Notes: generated from the sequence alone by a model not told the origin. DNA of 64,000 nt from an uncultured Eggerthellaceae bacterium (GCA_947565185.1 CANODU010000003.1:29486-93485); one strand, 5' to 3'; counted from the stretch's first letter, positions 35,793-44,812 are shown. Numbers and translations are program-made.

Positions 35793-37046
35793 ATGAAAGA
35801 GCAACCTGCGCGCCAGCAGAACATCCACGCTATCGTGGAGTACTTCGAAGGCGGCATCAAAGATGAAGCACGATGCGTCGGGATAGAGCTGGAGCATACG
35901 CTCGTCCATGCAGACGGAAGCCCTGTTTCCTATGCAGACCCGGACGGGCAGCGTGCCATCCTTGAAACGCTGGCTGCGAAGTATCCAGAGCGCCAGGAAG
36001 ACGATGCGGGCAACATCACGCTCCTCTCGAACGGCGTGGCGAACATCACCCTTGAGCCAGCCGCGCAGGTGGAGGTGTCAGCGGGTCCCTTCGCTGATCT
36101 TGCAAGCGCTCTTGACTGTATCCGCACGTTCCAGCAAGACCTGGATGAGGCATCGGCAGATGACGTGGACATCATGTGCGTGGGCTATCATCCCACCATG
36201 GAAGCCATCAGCCTTGAGCTCATCCCCAAGGCACGCTATCACATCATGAACGAATACCTAGGCGCCATCTCCCGGTTCGGCATCTGCATGATGCGCGGGT
36301 CTGCCGCCACGCAGGTCTCCATCGATTACACCTCCGTGGAGGACTGCTTGCGCAAGCTGCGCCTTGCGAATGCGCTCGTTCCCATCCTGTCCCTCATAGC
36401 AGACAACTCTGCCGTCTTCGAGGCCCAAAGACGGCCTCATCAGCTCATGCGCACAGAGATCTGGGAGAAGTGCGACCCCGCGCGGTGCGGCACGGTGCCC
36501 GGCGTCATGGAGGATGGCTTCACCTTGGAAGCGTATGCAGAATACATCCTGGACACGCCCGCCATGGTGGATATCTCCGAAGGCGTGCCGCAGCTCTCAG
36601 AGCGCACGCTGGGAGAGATCTATGCGGATCAGCCCATGACGTGCTCAGATGTAGAGCATGCGCTCTCTGTCTTCTTCACCGATGTCCGCCTCAAGCGCTA
36701 TATCGAGATACGACCCGCCGACGCCATGCCCGCCACGTTCACCGTGGCCTATGCGGCTCTGATCAAGGGGCTCTTCTATGCAGAGGCTTCTTTGGATGCG
36801 CTTGAGAGGCTCTTCGCCGATGTCTCTGCAAAGGATATCCTTGCGGCAAAGCGCGCGCTCATGGCCTTTGGCTATGATGCGCAGGTATATGGTCAGCCCG
36901 TCTCCGTCTTCGCCGATGAGATCATGAGCCTGGCGGCAGCAGGCTTAAGAGCAGAAGAGACAGCGCTCTTGCGCCCGTTGGCCGTGCTGGTGGCGAACCG
37001 CGTGACGCTGGCGGATCTGGAGATAGCGAAAGCTGATGAGGCGTAA
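35793..37046 (+). CDS. gshA: Glutamate--cysteine ligase, GCS2 family
   Basis: 417 aa from ATG 35793; an in-frame GTG at 35769 has no ribosome site. The sequence shows CVGIELEHTLV near the start, then NGVANITLEPAAQVEVSAGPF, SAATQVSIDY and YIEIRPADAMPATF, the glutamate/ATP site pattern of plant- and actinobacterial-type glutamate-cysteine ligases (GCS2/EgtA relatives). It joins Glu and Cys through the side-chain carboxylate. No gshB lies beside it, so the end product may be gamma-glutamylcysteine or another thiol. A SlyD-like gene follows after 34 nt. Confidence 0.88.
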   Translation: MKEQPARQQNIHAIVEYFEGGIKDEARCVGIELEHTLVHADGSPVSYADPDGQRAILETLAAKYPERQEDDAGNITLLSNGVANITLEPAAQVEVSAGPFADLASALDCIRTFQQDLDEASADDVDIMCVGYHPTMEAISLELIPKARYHIMNEYLGAISRFGICMMRGSAATQVSIDYTSVEDCLRKLRLANALVPILSLIADNSAVFEAQRRPHQLMRTEIWEKCDPARCGTVPGVMEDGFTLEAYAEYILDTPAMVDISEGVPQLSERTLGEIYADQPMTCSDVEHALSVFFTDVRLKRYIEIRPADAMPATFTVAYAALIKGLFYAEASLDALERLFADVSAKDILAAKRALMAFGYDAQVYGQPVSVFADEIMSLAAAGLRAEETALLRPLAVLVANRVTLADLEIAKADEA

Positions 37047-37080
37047 GGTGAGCAGCCCCCAAGAAAAGGAGCACTGAGAG

Positions 37081-37512
37081 ATGAGCAACGAAGGCAAGAT
37101 GGTCAAGATCCACTACACCGGTTCCTTAGATGACGGAGAGGTGTTCGACACGTCCCGGCTGCGCGATGAGCCCATCGAATTCGAATGCATGGCAGGTACG
37201 GTCATCAAGGGCTTCGACGATGCAGTGCGCGACATGGAAGTGGGCGACAAGAAGCACATCCATCTTGAGCCAGAAGAGGCCTACGGAGAGCGACGCGAAG
37301 AGCTGGTGCAGACGGTGCCGGTGGATCAGGTGCCCAACGCACAGGATCTTCCTGTGGGCGAGAGCGTCTACATGCAAGGGCCCGATGGTCACCCCTTCCC
37401 CGTGAAGGTGGTCAGCGTGGATGATGAGAACGTGGTCTTCGATATGAACCATCCGCTGGCGGGCAAACCCTTGAACTTCGAACTGGAGCTGATGGAGGTC
37501 CGGGACAAGTAG
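37081..37512 (+). CDS. slyD: FKBP-type peptidyl-prolyl isomerase, SlyD-like
   Basis: 143 aa. VKIHYTGSLDDGEVFDTSR, the AGTVIKGFDDAVRDMEVGDKK flap region and MNHPLAGKPLNFELELMEV are SlyD markers: an FKBP domain interrupted by an IF chaperone domain (about 70-125). Acts as a cytoplasmic folding helper. The His/Cys-rich nickel-binding tail of Escherichia coli SlyD is absent; the protein ends at VRDK. GGAG lies 9 nt before the ATG. Probably cotranscribed with gshA. Confidence 0.93.
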   Translation: MSNEGKMVKIHYTGSLDDGEVFDTSRLRDEPIEFECMAGTVIKGFDDAVRDMEVGDKKHIHLEPEEAYGERREELVQTVPVDQVPNAQDLPVGESVYMQGPDGHPFPVKVVSVDDENVVFDMNHPLAGKPLNFELELMEVRDK

Positions 37513-37520
37513 CCTTCAAA

Positions 37521-37550
37521 GCTGCGCTGCCCACATCAACGCAGTGCAGC
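37521..37550. terminator. Stem-loop between converging slyD and EamA genes
   Basis: GCTGCGCTGC and GCAGTGCAGC pair over 10 bp with one G-U or mismatch, around a 10-nt loop that contains the EamA stop codon. Could end transcripts from either side; no U-tract. Confidence 0.4.
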
Positions 37551-38498
37551 ATCTGACTCCTCTATCTGAGAGAGATCCTCTTCGGCTTGGGTGCGCGCAC
37601 GACGGTGCGCCACCTTGAGCGGGATGTATTCGCTGAAGATGATGCCGCAGAAGATGAGAGCGAAGCCGATGTAGGCAGCCGGAGAAGGCATCTCTCCCAA
37701 GGTGAGCACCGCGAACAGCACGCCGAAGACCGATTCCAAAGACAAAAAGAGCGAAGCCTGCGCTGGTTCTGTGTGCGCGACGCCAAGATTCTGCAGAAGC
37801 AATGCCACGCATGAAGCGAACACCGCAAGGTAGACCAAGCTGATCCATGTGTCTGCGGAGAACGTGGCAAAGCCAGGCATCGGCTCAGCCACCAGGCCGA
37901 AGATGATGCCGAGCGCGCCTGCCACCACGAACTGCACCACGGTGAGCACTGTCACTGACTTCCCCGCTGCCACGTGAGCTGTCAAGATGACATGCAAGCT
38001 CAAGAAGAAGGCTGATCCAAGCGTGACCGCATCGCCGAAGCGCAGACTGAAGCCCGCCTCTCCCCCATAGGCTACGAACCCAAGGCCTGCCATGCAGAGG
38101 ATGGCTGCGGTGATGGTGAAGCCGGTGGGGCGACGCTTGGTCACAGCCCACTGGAGGAATGGGATGATGACCACATAGAAGGTGGTCAAGAAGGCGCTGT
38201 TGGAGGCAGTGGTGTCAGAGAGGCCCAAGGTGTTGGTCCAGTAGGACAAGAAGAGCAAGATGCCCAGCGCAACGCCCGCTCTCATATGCTTCCCATCAAG
38301 ACGGCGCGCTACCTTGGGCGCCATGATCAGTCCCAACACCACTCCGGCAGCCAAGAAGCGGATGCCCACGATCCAGGAAGGCGTCAATTCCTCAACGGTG
38401 GACTTCACCACAACGGTACCCAAGCCCCAAATGGCAGTGGCTACGATCATGATGGCTTTGTAGAACCATGCAGGCATATGTCGTGCGCCCAGTGGCAT
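37536..38498 (-). CDS. EamA/DMT family transporter
   Basis: 320 aa from the ATG at 38498 (a GTG at 38516 and ATG 38477 are also possible; none has an ideal ribosome site). Ten helices in two EamA halves: MIVATAIWGLGTVVVKSTVEELTPSW opens the first, FGDAVTLGSAFFLSLHVI the second. Third transporter of this family in the window. An Arg/Glu-rich cytoplasmic tail ends the protein. Substrate unknown. It follows the glutamate synthase block without being in its operon (opposite end, same strand, 36-nt gap). Confidence 0.87.
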   Translation of the reverse strand: MPLGARHMPAWFYKAIMIVATAIWGLGTVVVKSTVEELTPSWIVGIRFLAAGVVLGLIMAPKVARRLDGKHMRAGVALGILLFLSYWTNTLGLSDTTASNSAFLTTFYVVIIPFLQWAVTKRRPTGFTITAAILCMAGLGFVAYGGEAGFSLRFGDAVTLGSAFFLSLHVILTAHVAAGKSVTVLTVVQFVVAGALGIIFGLVAEPMPGFATFSADTWISLVYLAVFASCVALLLQNLGVAHTEPAQASLFLSLESVFGVLFAVLTLGEMPSPAAYIGFALIFCGIIFSEYIPLKVAHRRARTQAEEDLSQIEESDAALR

Positions 38499-38534
38499 GA
38501 CGCACGATGGTACCACTACCTCAAGGACAAGAGA

Positions 38535-39281
38535 TCAACGAACGTACAGCGTGGCGTAAGGGCGCGAAGAAGCCGGACGCAGCTTGTAGAAGCTTGAGAC
38601 TTGTGCGCAGACAGACCCATCCACCTCACCGGCAAAGCAAGCGTCGTAGGTCTCCAAGAGCCCACTCAGCAACGCTTCATCTTCTTCGTTGATGGGCTCC
38701 TGCACCAACCCTTCGGCGATGTCATCCTCATCCAGCGGATGCAGCAGGTATATGACGCCTCCATGCATCCCGGTGCCCGTGTATTCTCCCGCGTCTCCCA
38801 AAAGCACGATGACGCCACCAGCCATGTATTCGCCCAAGAAGCTGCCAGCATTGCCGCCGATGACGATGGTGGGGCGCTTATCCTTGTACTGCTTCATATG
38901 GATGCCCACGCGCCAGCCGCAATCGTCCCGGATGAATATCTGCCCACCGCGCATGGAATACCCCGCAGCGTCCCCGCAGCGACCATGGATGACGATGGTC
39001 CCGCCATTCATGGTGTTGCCGATCTGGTCTTGCGCATTGCCGAAGACCGTGATGGAACCACCATCCATATACGATGCCATGTCATTGCCCGGCGTGCCGA
39101 AGATGCGAAGCTCCTTGCCGTCAGGCATGGCACACCCCAGATAGCGCTGGGCGAACACGTCATGCAGCTCTACCGCATCATGATGCGCCAAGGCAGCGCG
39201 CACCTGCTCGTTCGCCTCTTTGAAGTGCGCCGTGCCCAAGCTGAGGGAAGCGCTGCCCGTTTCCGTTTGCTCCAACATCAT
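38535..39281 (-). CDS. Glutamate synthase alpha-subunit C-terminal (GXGXG) domain protein
   Basis: About 248 aa. The repeated G-x-x-G-x-x-x-G beta-helix is plain: GGSITVFGNAQDQIGNTMNGGTIVIHGRCGDAAGYSMRGG region through GGVIVLLGDAGEYTGTGMHGGVIYLL. In GltB this domain is a structural C-terminal module; here it is a separate polypeptide, as in archaeal-type split glutamate synthases. ATG 39281 overlaps the stop of the FAD oxidoreductase (ATGA) and follows AAGGAGG; ATG 39278 is equally possible. Last gene of the operon. Confidence 0.9.
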   Translation of the reverse strand: MMLEQTETGSASLSLGTAHFKEANEQVRAALAHHDAVELHDVFAQRYLGCAMPDGKELRIFGTPGNDMASYMDGGSITVFGNAQDQIGNTMNGGTIVIHGRCGDAAGYSMRGGQIFIRDDCGWRVGIHMKQYKDKRPTIVIGGNAGSFLGEYMAGGVIVLLGDAGEYTGTGMHGGVIYLLHPLDEDDIAEGLVQEPINEEDEALLSGLLETYDACFAGEVDGSVCAQVSSFYKLRPASSRPYATLYVR

Positions 39282-40633
39282 GATTCCTCCTTCCAGCCAC
39301 GCGCATCCAAGCCCTCTGGATAGCATTTGTGCAGCCGCTCCCAACGCTGTTCCAAAGGAAAATCAAGGTTCAGGGGGATATCCTGGAAGATGTCCGGAGA
39401 TAAGGTATCCAAAGGGATCCGATTCTCTATGAGGGCGGTGTATATCCCCGCATTGGAGGGCCTATTCAAAAGGATATAGCCGCAGAGCAAGCCCTCCTTC
39501 ACGACGAACTTCGCATAGACACCATCCTGCGCGATGACGGTCTGCTCATAGCCGCCATCCTCTGGCGGATTGATCGCCCCTGCGGTGAGCAGAGAAGCAT
39601 CGAAGAAATCCACCGCATTCACCGCAAATGACCCCAGGAATGGCTCTGCCTCGTTGCTTCCCGCCATGTGAAGGCCCGCGCACTTTCCTTGTCTCATGGC
39701 ATTGGGCCACAGAGCCAAAGGATGCAAAGACCCATCCAGCACGTCACGCACCTGCACCACATCTCCTGCCGCATACACATCCGGCAAGGTGGTTTGAAGG
39801 CATGCATCCACGATGAGCCCGCGTCCCTGTTCGGCACCAGCCTCCACGGCAAGACCCGAGTTCGGCCTCACGCCCACTGCAGTGATGATGACATCACCAT
39901 CAACCTCTTCTCCATTGGTGAGCAGAAGATGATGCATGCCCTCTGTGCTTTGCTGGACCCGTTCGGCCGACACGCCTGGCAGGCATGTGATGCCATGGGA
40001 TATGAGCGTCTCCTGCAGAATGGATGCGCCTTCACCATCCAACACCGCTGGCAGGATGCGCGGCGCCAATTCCAGCACCAGCACTTCATCGGCATGATAG
40101 GACAGCGCCTCAGCAGCCTTGAGACCGATGAGCCCTGCGCCGATCACCACCACTCTACTCTTCCTCTGGGCTGCATGAGCCTTCTCCGTGGCTGCCTCCA
40201 CGGCTGTCCAGGCTGCCTTGGCATCATCCAAGGTCATGAATGGAAACACGCCAGAGGCCTCTTCCAATCCTGGGATGGGAGGGACGAACGGGGCGGATCC
40301 TGTTGCCAGCAGGCATGTGCCGTATTCGATCATCTCCCCGCCAAGCAGATGCACCTGATGGGCGTTGGCATCCAGCTTCACGGCTTTGGCGTCAGCTCCG
40401 AAGGAGGTCTGGATGTCCAGGCGCTCATAGAAGCCATCATCTTTGAGCCAGATGGCATCTTCAGTGGTCTTGCCTTCTACCAGGTAGGAGATCAAAGGCC
40501 GCCCGTAAGCGGAGTACGGCTCATCTGAGACCATGAGGATGGATGAAGCAGGATCGGCTGCGCGCAGGGTCTCAGCCGCAGTGATGCCTGCTGCCGAGTT
40601 GCCGATGATCAGATAATCCACCGTCTGTGCCAT
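39278..40633 (-). CDS. FAD-dependent NAD(P)H oxidoreductase of the split glutamate synthase operon
   Basis: 451 aa from ATG 40633, starting 1 nt after the upstream stop. FAD fold YLIIGNSAAGITAAETLRA, second Rossmann motif VVVIGAGLIGLKAAEAL, and YAAGDVVQVRD for the second FAD contact. Resembles nitrite-reductase/NADH-oxidase type flavoproteins of the pyridine nucleotide-disulfide class but without the redox CxxxxC pair. In the operon it most likely feeds electrons from NAD(P)H through the ferredoxin-like protein to the FMN domain, replacing GltD. The C-terminal about 60 residues (SNAGIYTALIENRIPLD onward) follow the pattern of this subfamily. Confidence 0.9.
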   Translation of the reverse strand: MAQTVDYLIIGNSAAGITAAETLRAADPASSILMVSDEPYSAYGRPLISYLVEGKTTEDAIWLKDDGFYERLDIQTSFGADAKAVKLDANAHQVHLLGGEMIEYGTCLLATGSAPFVPPIPGLEEASGVFPFMTLDDAKAAWTAVEAATEKAHAAQRKSRVVVIGAGLIGLKAAEALSYHADEVLVLELAPRILPAVLDGEGASILQETLISHGITCLPGVSAERVQQSTEGMHHLLLTNGEEVDGDVIITAVGVRPNSGLAVEAGAEQGRGLIVDACLQTTLPDVYAAGDVVQVRDVLDGSLHPLALWPNAMRQGKCAGLHMAGSNEAEPFLGSFAVNAVDFFDASLLTAGAINPPEDGGYEQTVIAQDGVYAKFVVKEGLLCGYILLNRPSNAGIYTALIENRIPLDTLSPDIFQDIPLNLDFPLEQRWERLHKCYPEGLDARGWKEES

Positions 40634-40634
40634 G

Positions 40635-41096
40635 CTAGCACCCGCTTTCCACATAGATGAGCGCCTTGTTGGGGCAGGCCGCAACGCAGCTGGGCTCTCC
40701 GGCCGCTCCCAAGGATTCGCCGCACAGGTCGCATTTGTAAGCGAATCCCTTACCCTGGATATCCTCTATCCTGACCGCTCCGAACGGGCAGAGGGATTCG
40801 CAGGTGCGACATCCGACGCATTTCTCCGGATTCGATGTGACCACGCCCGTGAGAGGATCTTTGGTCATGGCACCCGAGATGCATCCTTCCACGCATTTCG
40901 GATGTTCGCAATGACGGCAGTTCACCGCGATGGACAGCAGCTTCGAGCCCTCCACGCGCACGCGGTTGCGCGGTGAGGGCTGCTCTGTCTTGAAGGCCTT
41001 GACCGTGTCCCTGCTTGCAGAGTGGAATGTCTTGCATGCCACTTCGCAGCGTTTGCAGTTGATGCACCAGCTCTCTATGGCATAGATGCGCTTCAT
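40635..41096 (-). CDS. 4Fe-4S polyferredoxin-like protein
   Basis: 153 aa from ATG 41096, with AGG 6 nt upstream; an upstream GTG at 41108 overlaps the glutamate synthase stop. Four cysteine groups fit four [4Fe-4S] clusters of the HycB/DmsB type: CINCKRCEVAC, CRHCEHPKCVEGC, CVGCRTCESLCPFGA and CDLCGESLGAAGEPSCVAACP. Probably carries electrons between the FAD oxidoreductase and the FMN/Fe-S glutamate synthase subunit next to it. Confidence 0.9.
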   Translation of the reverse strand: MKRIYAIESWCINCKRCEVACKTFHSASRDTVKAFKTEQPSPRNRVRVEGSKLLSIAVNCRHCEHPKCVEGCISGAMTKDPLTGVVTSNPEKCVGCRTCESLCPFGAVRIEDIQGKGFAYKCDLCGESLGAAGEPSCVAACPNKALIYVESGC

Positions 41097-41104
41097 CTCA
41101 GGCC

Positions 41105-42610
41105 TCACTCTCCTGCATGCTTGACACCCAAGATGTCAAGCTCCTTCTGATTGAGCCCCACGCCACGCAGCATCAGCCGGTTGCCCCTCAGGCTGTCGAT
41201 GGAATTGATGCCCATGCCACCCATCATCTCTTGAATCTCATGGGTCCAGCCGCCGATCAGGTTCACGACGCGCTCTGCAGCGATCTCAGGATTGAGGCGA
41301 CGGGTGAGCTCTGGGCGCTGGGTGGCAATGCCCCAATTGCACTTTCCGCTGGAGCAGTCCCCGCATTGATGGCACCCTAAAGCGATGAGCGCAGCAGAAG
41401 CGATATAGACCGCATCGGCGCCTAAGGCTATGGCGCGCACGATATCAGCAGAGCTGCGGATGGAACCGCCTGCCACCACGCTGACGGTCGACCTGATGCC
41501 CTCTTCGCGCAGGCGCCGGTCAACAGAGGCTAAAGCCAGCTCAACGGGAATGCCCACATTGTCTCGGATGCGCTTCGGTGCAGCCCCCGTACCGCCGCGG
41601 AATCCGTCGATGGCTATGATGTCAGCACCTGCTCTGGCGATGCCCGACGCGATGGCTGCCACGTTGTGCACCGCCGCTATCTTCACCGATACGGGCTTTT
41701 GATACAGCGTTGCCTCCTTGATGGAGAAGATGAGCTGACGCAGGTCTTCGATGGAATAGATGTCATGATGAGGCGCAGGGGATATGGCGTCGGTCCCTTC
41801 AGGGATCATGCGCGTGCGCGACACCTCTGCGTCGATCTTCTCTCCAGGCAGGTGGCCGCCGATGCCCGGCTTCGCCCCTTGCCCTATCTTGATCTCAATG
41901 GCAGCGCCAGCGTTCAGGTAGTGCGGATCCACCCCGAAGCGCCCTGAAGCCACCTGCACCACTGCATGATCCGAATATCCCTCAAGATCTTGATGCAGGC
42001 CGCCTTCGCCGGTGTTGAAGTAGGTGCCCAGCTCCGTGGCGGCCATAGCCAAGGACATCTGCGTATTCAAGGAGATGGAACCGAAGCTCATGGCCGAGAA
42101 CATCATGGGCACATCCAACTTGAGCTGAGCAGGCATAGCGCTCACCACCTGCCTGCTGCGCTCATTCACTTTGAGCATGCCGGGACGGCTCCCTAAGAAG
42201 ACGCGCGTCTCCATGGGCTCACGCAGAGGATCGATGGAAGGGTTGGTCACCTGGCTGGCGTTCAGGAGCAGATGATCCCAATAGATGGGGTAAGGCTCAG
42301 GATTGCCCATGGAGGACAGAAGGACGGCACCGGTCTGGGCTTGCTTCGCGATATCCTGCATGTAGCCAAGCGTCCAGTTGCTGGAACCGGTATCCACCTG
42401 CGGCCACTTCGTGATGGAAATGGCCCGGGTAGGGCACATGACCACGCAGCGCTGGCAGTTCACGCATTTCATGTGGTCTGCCACAACGCGTCCCAGGTCC
42501 TCATCCACCCTATGGACCTCATTGGAGCATGACCGTTCGCAAACGCCGCACTCCACGCATAGATCCACATCGCGCATCACCTTGTAGCGTGGGAGAACGT
42601 AATCAAGCAT
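41105..42610 (-). CDS. Glutamate synthase FMN/Fe-S subunit with N-terminal ferredoxin domain
   Basis: 501 aa. Residues 1-75 form a two-cluster ferredoxin (CVECGVCERSC and CVNCQRCVVMCP). The rest is the GltB FMN-binding barrel: MFSAMSFGSISLN, NTGEGGLHQDL, IEIKIGQGAKPGIGGHLPG, SPAPHHDIYSIEDL and GGTGAAPKRIRDN. A CHQCGDCSSGKCNWGIATQRPEL segment matches the 3Fe-4S site. Converts 2-oxoglutarate plus ammonia (from the glutaminase subunit) to glutamate. Overlaps the amidotransferase gene by 8 nt. Confidence 0.93.
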   Translation of the reverse strand: MLDYVLPRYKVMRDVDLCVECGVCERSCSNEVHRVDEDLGRVVADHMKCVNCQRCVVMCPTRAISITKWPQVDTGSSNWTLGYMQDIAKQAQTGAVLLSSMGNPEPYPIYWDHLLLNASQVTNPSIDPLREPMETRVFLGSRPGMLKVNERSRQVVSAMPAQLKLDVPMMFSAMSFGSISLNTQMSLAMAATELGTYFNTGEGGLHQDLEGYSDHAVVQVASGRFGVDPHYLNAGAAIEIKIGQGAKPGIGGHLPGEKIDAEVSRTRMIPEGTDAISPAPHHDIYSIEDLRQLIFSIKEATLYQKPVSVKIAAVHNVAAIASGIARAGADIIAIDGFRGGTGAAPKRIRDNVGIPVELALASVDRRLREEGIRSTVSVVAGGSIRSSADIVRAIALGADAVYIASAALIALGCHQCGDCSSGKCNWGIATQRPELTRRLNPEIAAERVVNLIGGWTHEIQEMMGGMGINSIDSLRGNRLMLRGVGLNQKELDILGVKHAGE

Positions 42611-43802
42611 GCGCCATCTCCTTTCGGCGGGGAGGCATCACGCCCGTTTCGTGGGTGAGCGCCACATCGGCTGGGCTGTTCTCGGTAGAGCCTTGCCGTT
42701 TGCGTTCAGCAACCTCATCAAGCTGCACTACGAAGGGAACGCCCCCTTCTATAGAGCGCACGTTCTGAGCATCCGGGCACACCACCTCTATGGCAGCCTG
42801 CTCGCTTGCCAGATACACCATGGGACCCTTCTCTGCCACCATCAGAGCACGCAGCTTCAAGCGGTCATTCAAAGCCAACAGCCCCTCTTCAGACCCTACG
42901 ATGATGGAGAACGGGCCGTTCACCAACGCGCTTGGATAGGTGGTGCGCAGCGCCGTTTCGAAAGCAGCCTCATCTGGCGGCATGCGGTCTATGTCATCCC
43001 AAGAGGCTGCGGTCATGATGTGCGCTGTCATCTCTTGAGAGAACCCATGGCGCCGGGCCAGGAGGTCGAACAGGTAGGTGATGACTTCGGTGTCTGTCTG
43101 CAATTCGCATTGATACCCGAATTGCTCCACATAGCGCCTGTTGGCGTCATAGCTGGATATCTCACCGTTGTGCACCACCGACCAATTCAGCAGCGTGAAG
43201 GGATGCGCACCGCCCCACCATCCCGGCGTATTGGTGGGAAAGCGCCCATGGGCTGTCCATGCCCAGGCCTCATAGTCCTGGATGCGATAGAACTCTCCGA
43301 TATCTTCTGGGTATCCCACGCCTTTGAAAGCACCCATGTCCTTGCCTGATGAAGCCACGAACGCACCATCTATCCCCGCGTTGATATGGAACACGTGCTG
43401 CATGGTGTATTCCGCTTCATCCAAGCCGCTCATGTTCAGCTTCATGGGATGCACCAAAGCGAAATAGCGCCAGATATCCGGGGGATTCTTGATGCTGGGC
43501 ACATCCGTAGTGGGTATGCGCTCTTGCTTCTCCACCATGAAATACGTTCCCAGATACTCTTCGGTGGCCATGCGGGCCTCCGGCGTCTCATACATGATAT
43601 GGAACGCGTAGAGATCCTTGTATTCGGGGTATATGCCATAGGCAGCGAATCCGCCGCCCAACCCATTGCCCCGATCGTGCATGAGCGCGATGGATCTCAA
43701 GATATCCATTCCGTCATGCCGGCACCCCGACCGATCCATGATGGCCGCGATGGCGCATCCTGACGGGATGCGGACCTCTCCCTCTCGTTTCGGCTTCAGC
43801 AT
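42603..43802 (-). CDS. Class II glutamine amidotransferase subunit of glutamate synthase
   Basis: 399 aa from ATG 43802, chosen for GAGAG 7 nt upstream; ATG 43826 is the alternative. The Ntn domain starts at CAIAAIMDRSG, with Cys16 as the likely nucleophile once a 15-residue leader (ending IPSG) is removed. HGRFPTNT, HNGEISS and TDTEVITYLFD are the glutamine-pocket motifs. Hydrolyses glutamine to supply ammonia to the FMN subunit. First gene of the five-gene synthase operon. Confidence 0.9.
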   Translation of the reverse strand: MLKPKREGEVRIPSGCAIAAIMDRSGCRHDGMDILRSIALMHDRGNGLGGGFAAYGIYPEYKDLYAFHIMYETPEARMATEEYLGTYFMVEKQERIPTTDVPSIKNPPDIWRYFALVHPMKLNMSGLDEAEYTMQHVFHINAGIDGAFVASSGKDMGAFKGVGYPEDIGEFYRIQDYEAWAWTAHGRFPTNTPGWWGGAHPFTLLNWSVVHNGEISSYDANRRYVEQFGYQCELQTDTEVITYLFDLLARRHGFSQEMTAHIMTAASWDDIDRMPPDEAAFETALRTTYPSALVNGPFSIIVGSEEGLLALNDRLKLRALMVAEKGPMVYLASEQAAIEVVCPDAQNVRSIEGGVPFVVQLDEVAERKRQGSTENSPADVALTHETGVMPPRRKEMAHA

Positions 43803-43853
43803 TGCAGAGCTCTCTTTCCTAACCATGCTCAGCGCATCGTGCAGATGTTATGT

Positions 43854-43890
43854 AAACAGGATATCGGCGCCATGTTTCACAGGCGTGTGT
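43854..43890. promoter_or_regulatory. Dyad in the gap upstream of the glutamate synthase operon
   Basis: CACAGG and CCTGTG flank 7 bases, inside a longer mirror-like stretch (TGTTTCACAGG, then CCTGTGTTTCA). It lies in the 105-bp gap between the unknown gene and the amidotransferase. Operator or weak terminator; evidence is symmetry only. Confidence 0.25.
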
Positions 43891-43907
43891 CCTGTGTTTC
43901 ATTTGTG

Positions 43908-44675
43908 TTAAGCCACCAAAGAGCGCTTGAGGGCGCAGGCCACTCCCTCTACTTGAGCCAAGGTGTTGTGATTCAGAAGGCGCACGATGGCCTCCATGCG
44001 CTGCTCGTATTCGTCATAGCACAGGGCAACGTCCGCTGATCCGCCGCGCTGCGCGCTTCCCTCCCGCACGGAGACGGCATGCATCTCAAAGACCGCTTCA
44101 GCGAATCCGCTGAAGCACATCACCCAGAAGATGTGCGCTAGCTCAGAGAGGCGCTCATAGCTGGTCAAAGCAGAAGGCAGCCATATGGTGCGCCCCAAGA
44201 TGTCTGCCCAGGGACAGCCGATGAGGCCATCAACGGATGAGAGCTGCGCAAGCCGGACTGGATCATGGGATACGTGAGATATCAAAGCTGCATGGTCAAG
44301 GGTGCTGCTTCCCTGGGCGAACGAGGCAAGATCCAGCACCCCTGCTGAGACGATGCGCTTAACGCTGCTGCCCCGTCCTGGGTATTCGAAGGACTGGACG
44401 GGGATCAGCACTTGGTCAGGCTCTTGCTGAGGTGCTGGCTCTATGTCGTACATGAGGCTCAGCATGGATTCGGTCTTGCGGAGCAGATGCCGCTTCGCAG
44501 AACCTGCCAACGTGCGAGGATCCAACTTCCAGGCAAGCCTGGTTTCCAGCAGAACGCAGAGGAGCGTCTCTGGGTCAGCTGCCTTGAGCGCAGCATGCAC
44601 ACAGGTGATGTCCTCCGGTGACACCGAAGCGTCAACGAAGCAGTACGGGATGGTCTTGCTGGTGGATTGAGTCAT
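43908..44675 (-). CDS. Unknown protein upstream of glutamate synthase operon
   Basis: 255 aa from ATG 44675 (GGAAGAGG 8 nt upstream; a GTG at 44684 is too close to the site). I do not recognise a family. The protein looks soluble and mostly helical, with several isolated Trp residues (ETRLAWKLD, IGCPWADILGRTIWLPSALTSY, LAHIFWVMCF) and no metal-binding or nucleotide motif. The Trp/Tyr-rich helical core faintly recalls TorD-like chaperones, but the signature is missing. It has its own extended -10 promoter and may or may not be transcribed with the synthase genes. Confidence 0.75.
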   Translation of the reverse strand: MTQSTSKTIPYCFVDASVSPEDITCVHAALKAADPETLLCVLLETRLAWKLDPRTLAGSAKRHLLRKTESMLSLMYDIEPAPQQEPDQVLIPVQSFEYPGRGSSVKRIVSAGVLDLASFAQGSSTLDHAALISHVSHDPVRLAQLSSVDGLIGCPWADILGRTIWLPSALTSYERLSELAHIFWVMCFSGFAEAVFEMHAVSVREGSAQRGGSADVALCYDEYEQRMEAIVRLLNHNTLAQVEGVACALKRSLVA

Positions 44676-44812
44676 GATGCGCACCTCTTCCTTTTCCCTG
44701 ATGGCTTTTGCAAGCGTTGTGCGCTGGCATGCAAAACGGCGTCAGCGAACTGGGCGCTCAGATCCTGCGGCCAATCAGGGTTGGGTGCGCTTGCTCTTTC
44801 TTATGGAGCAAG

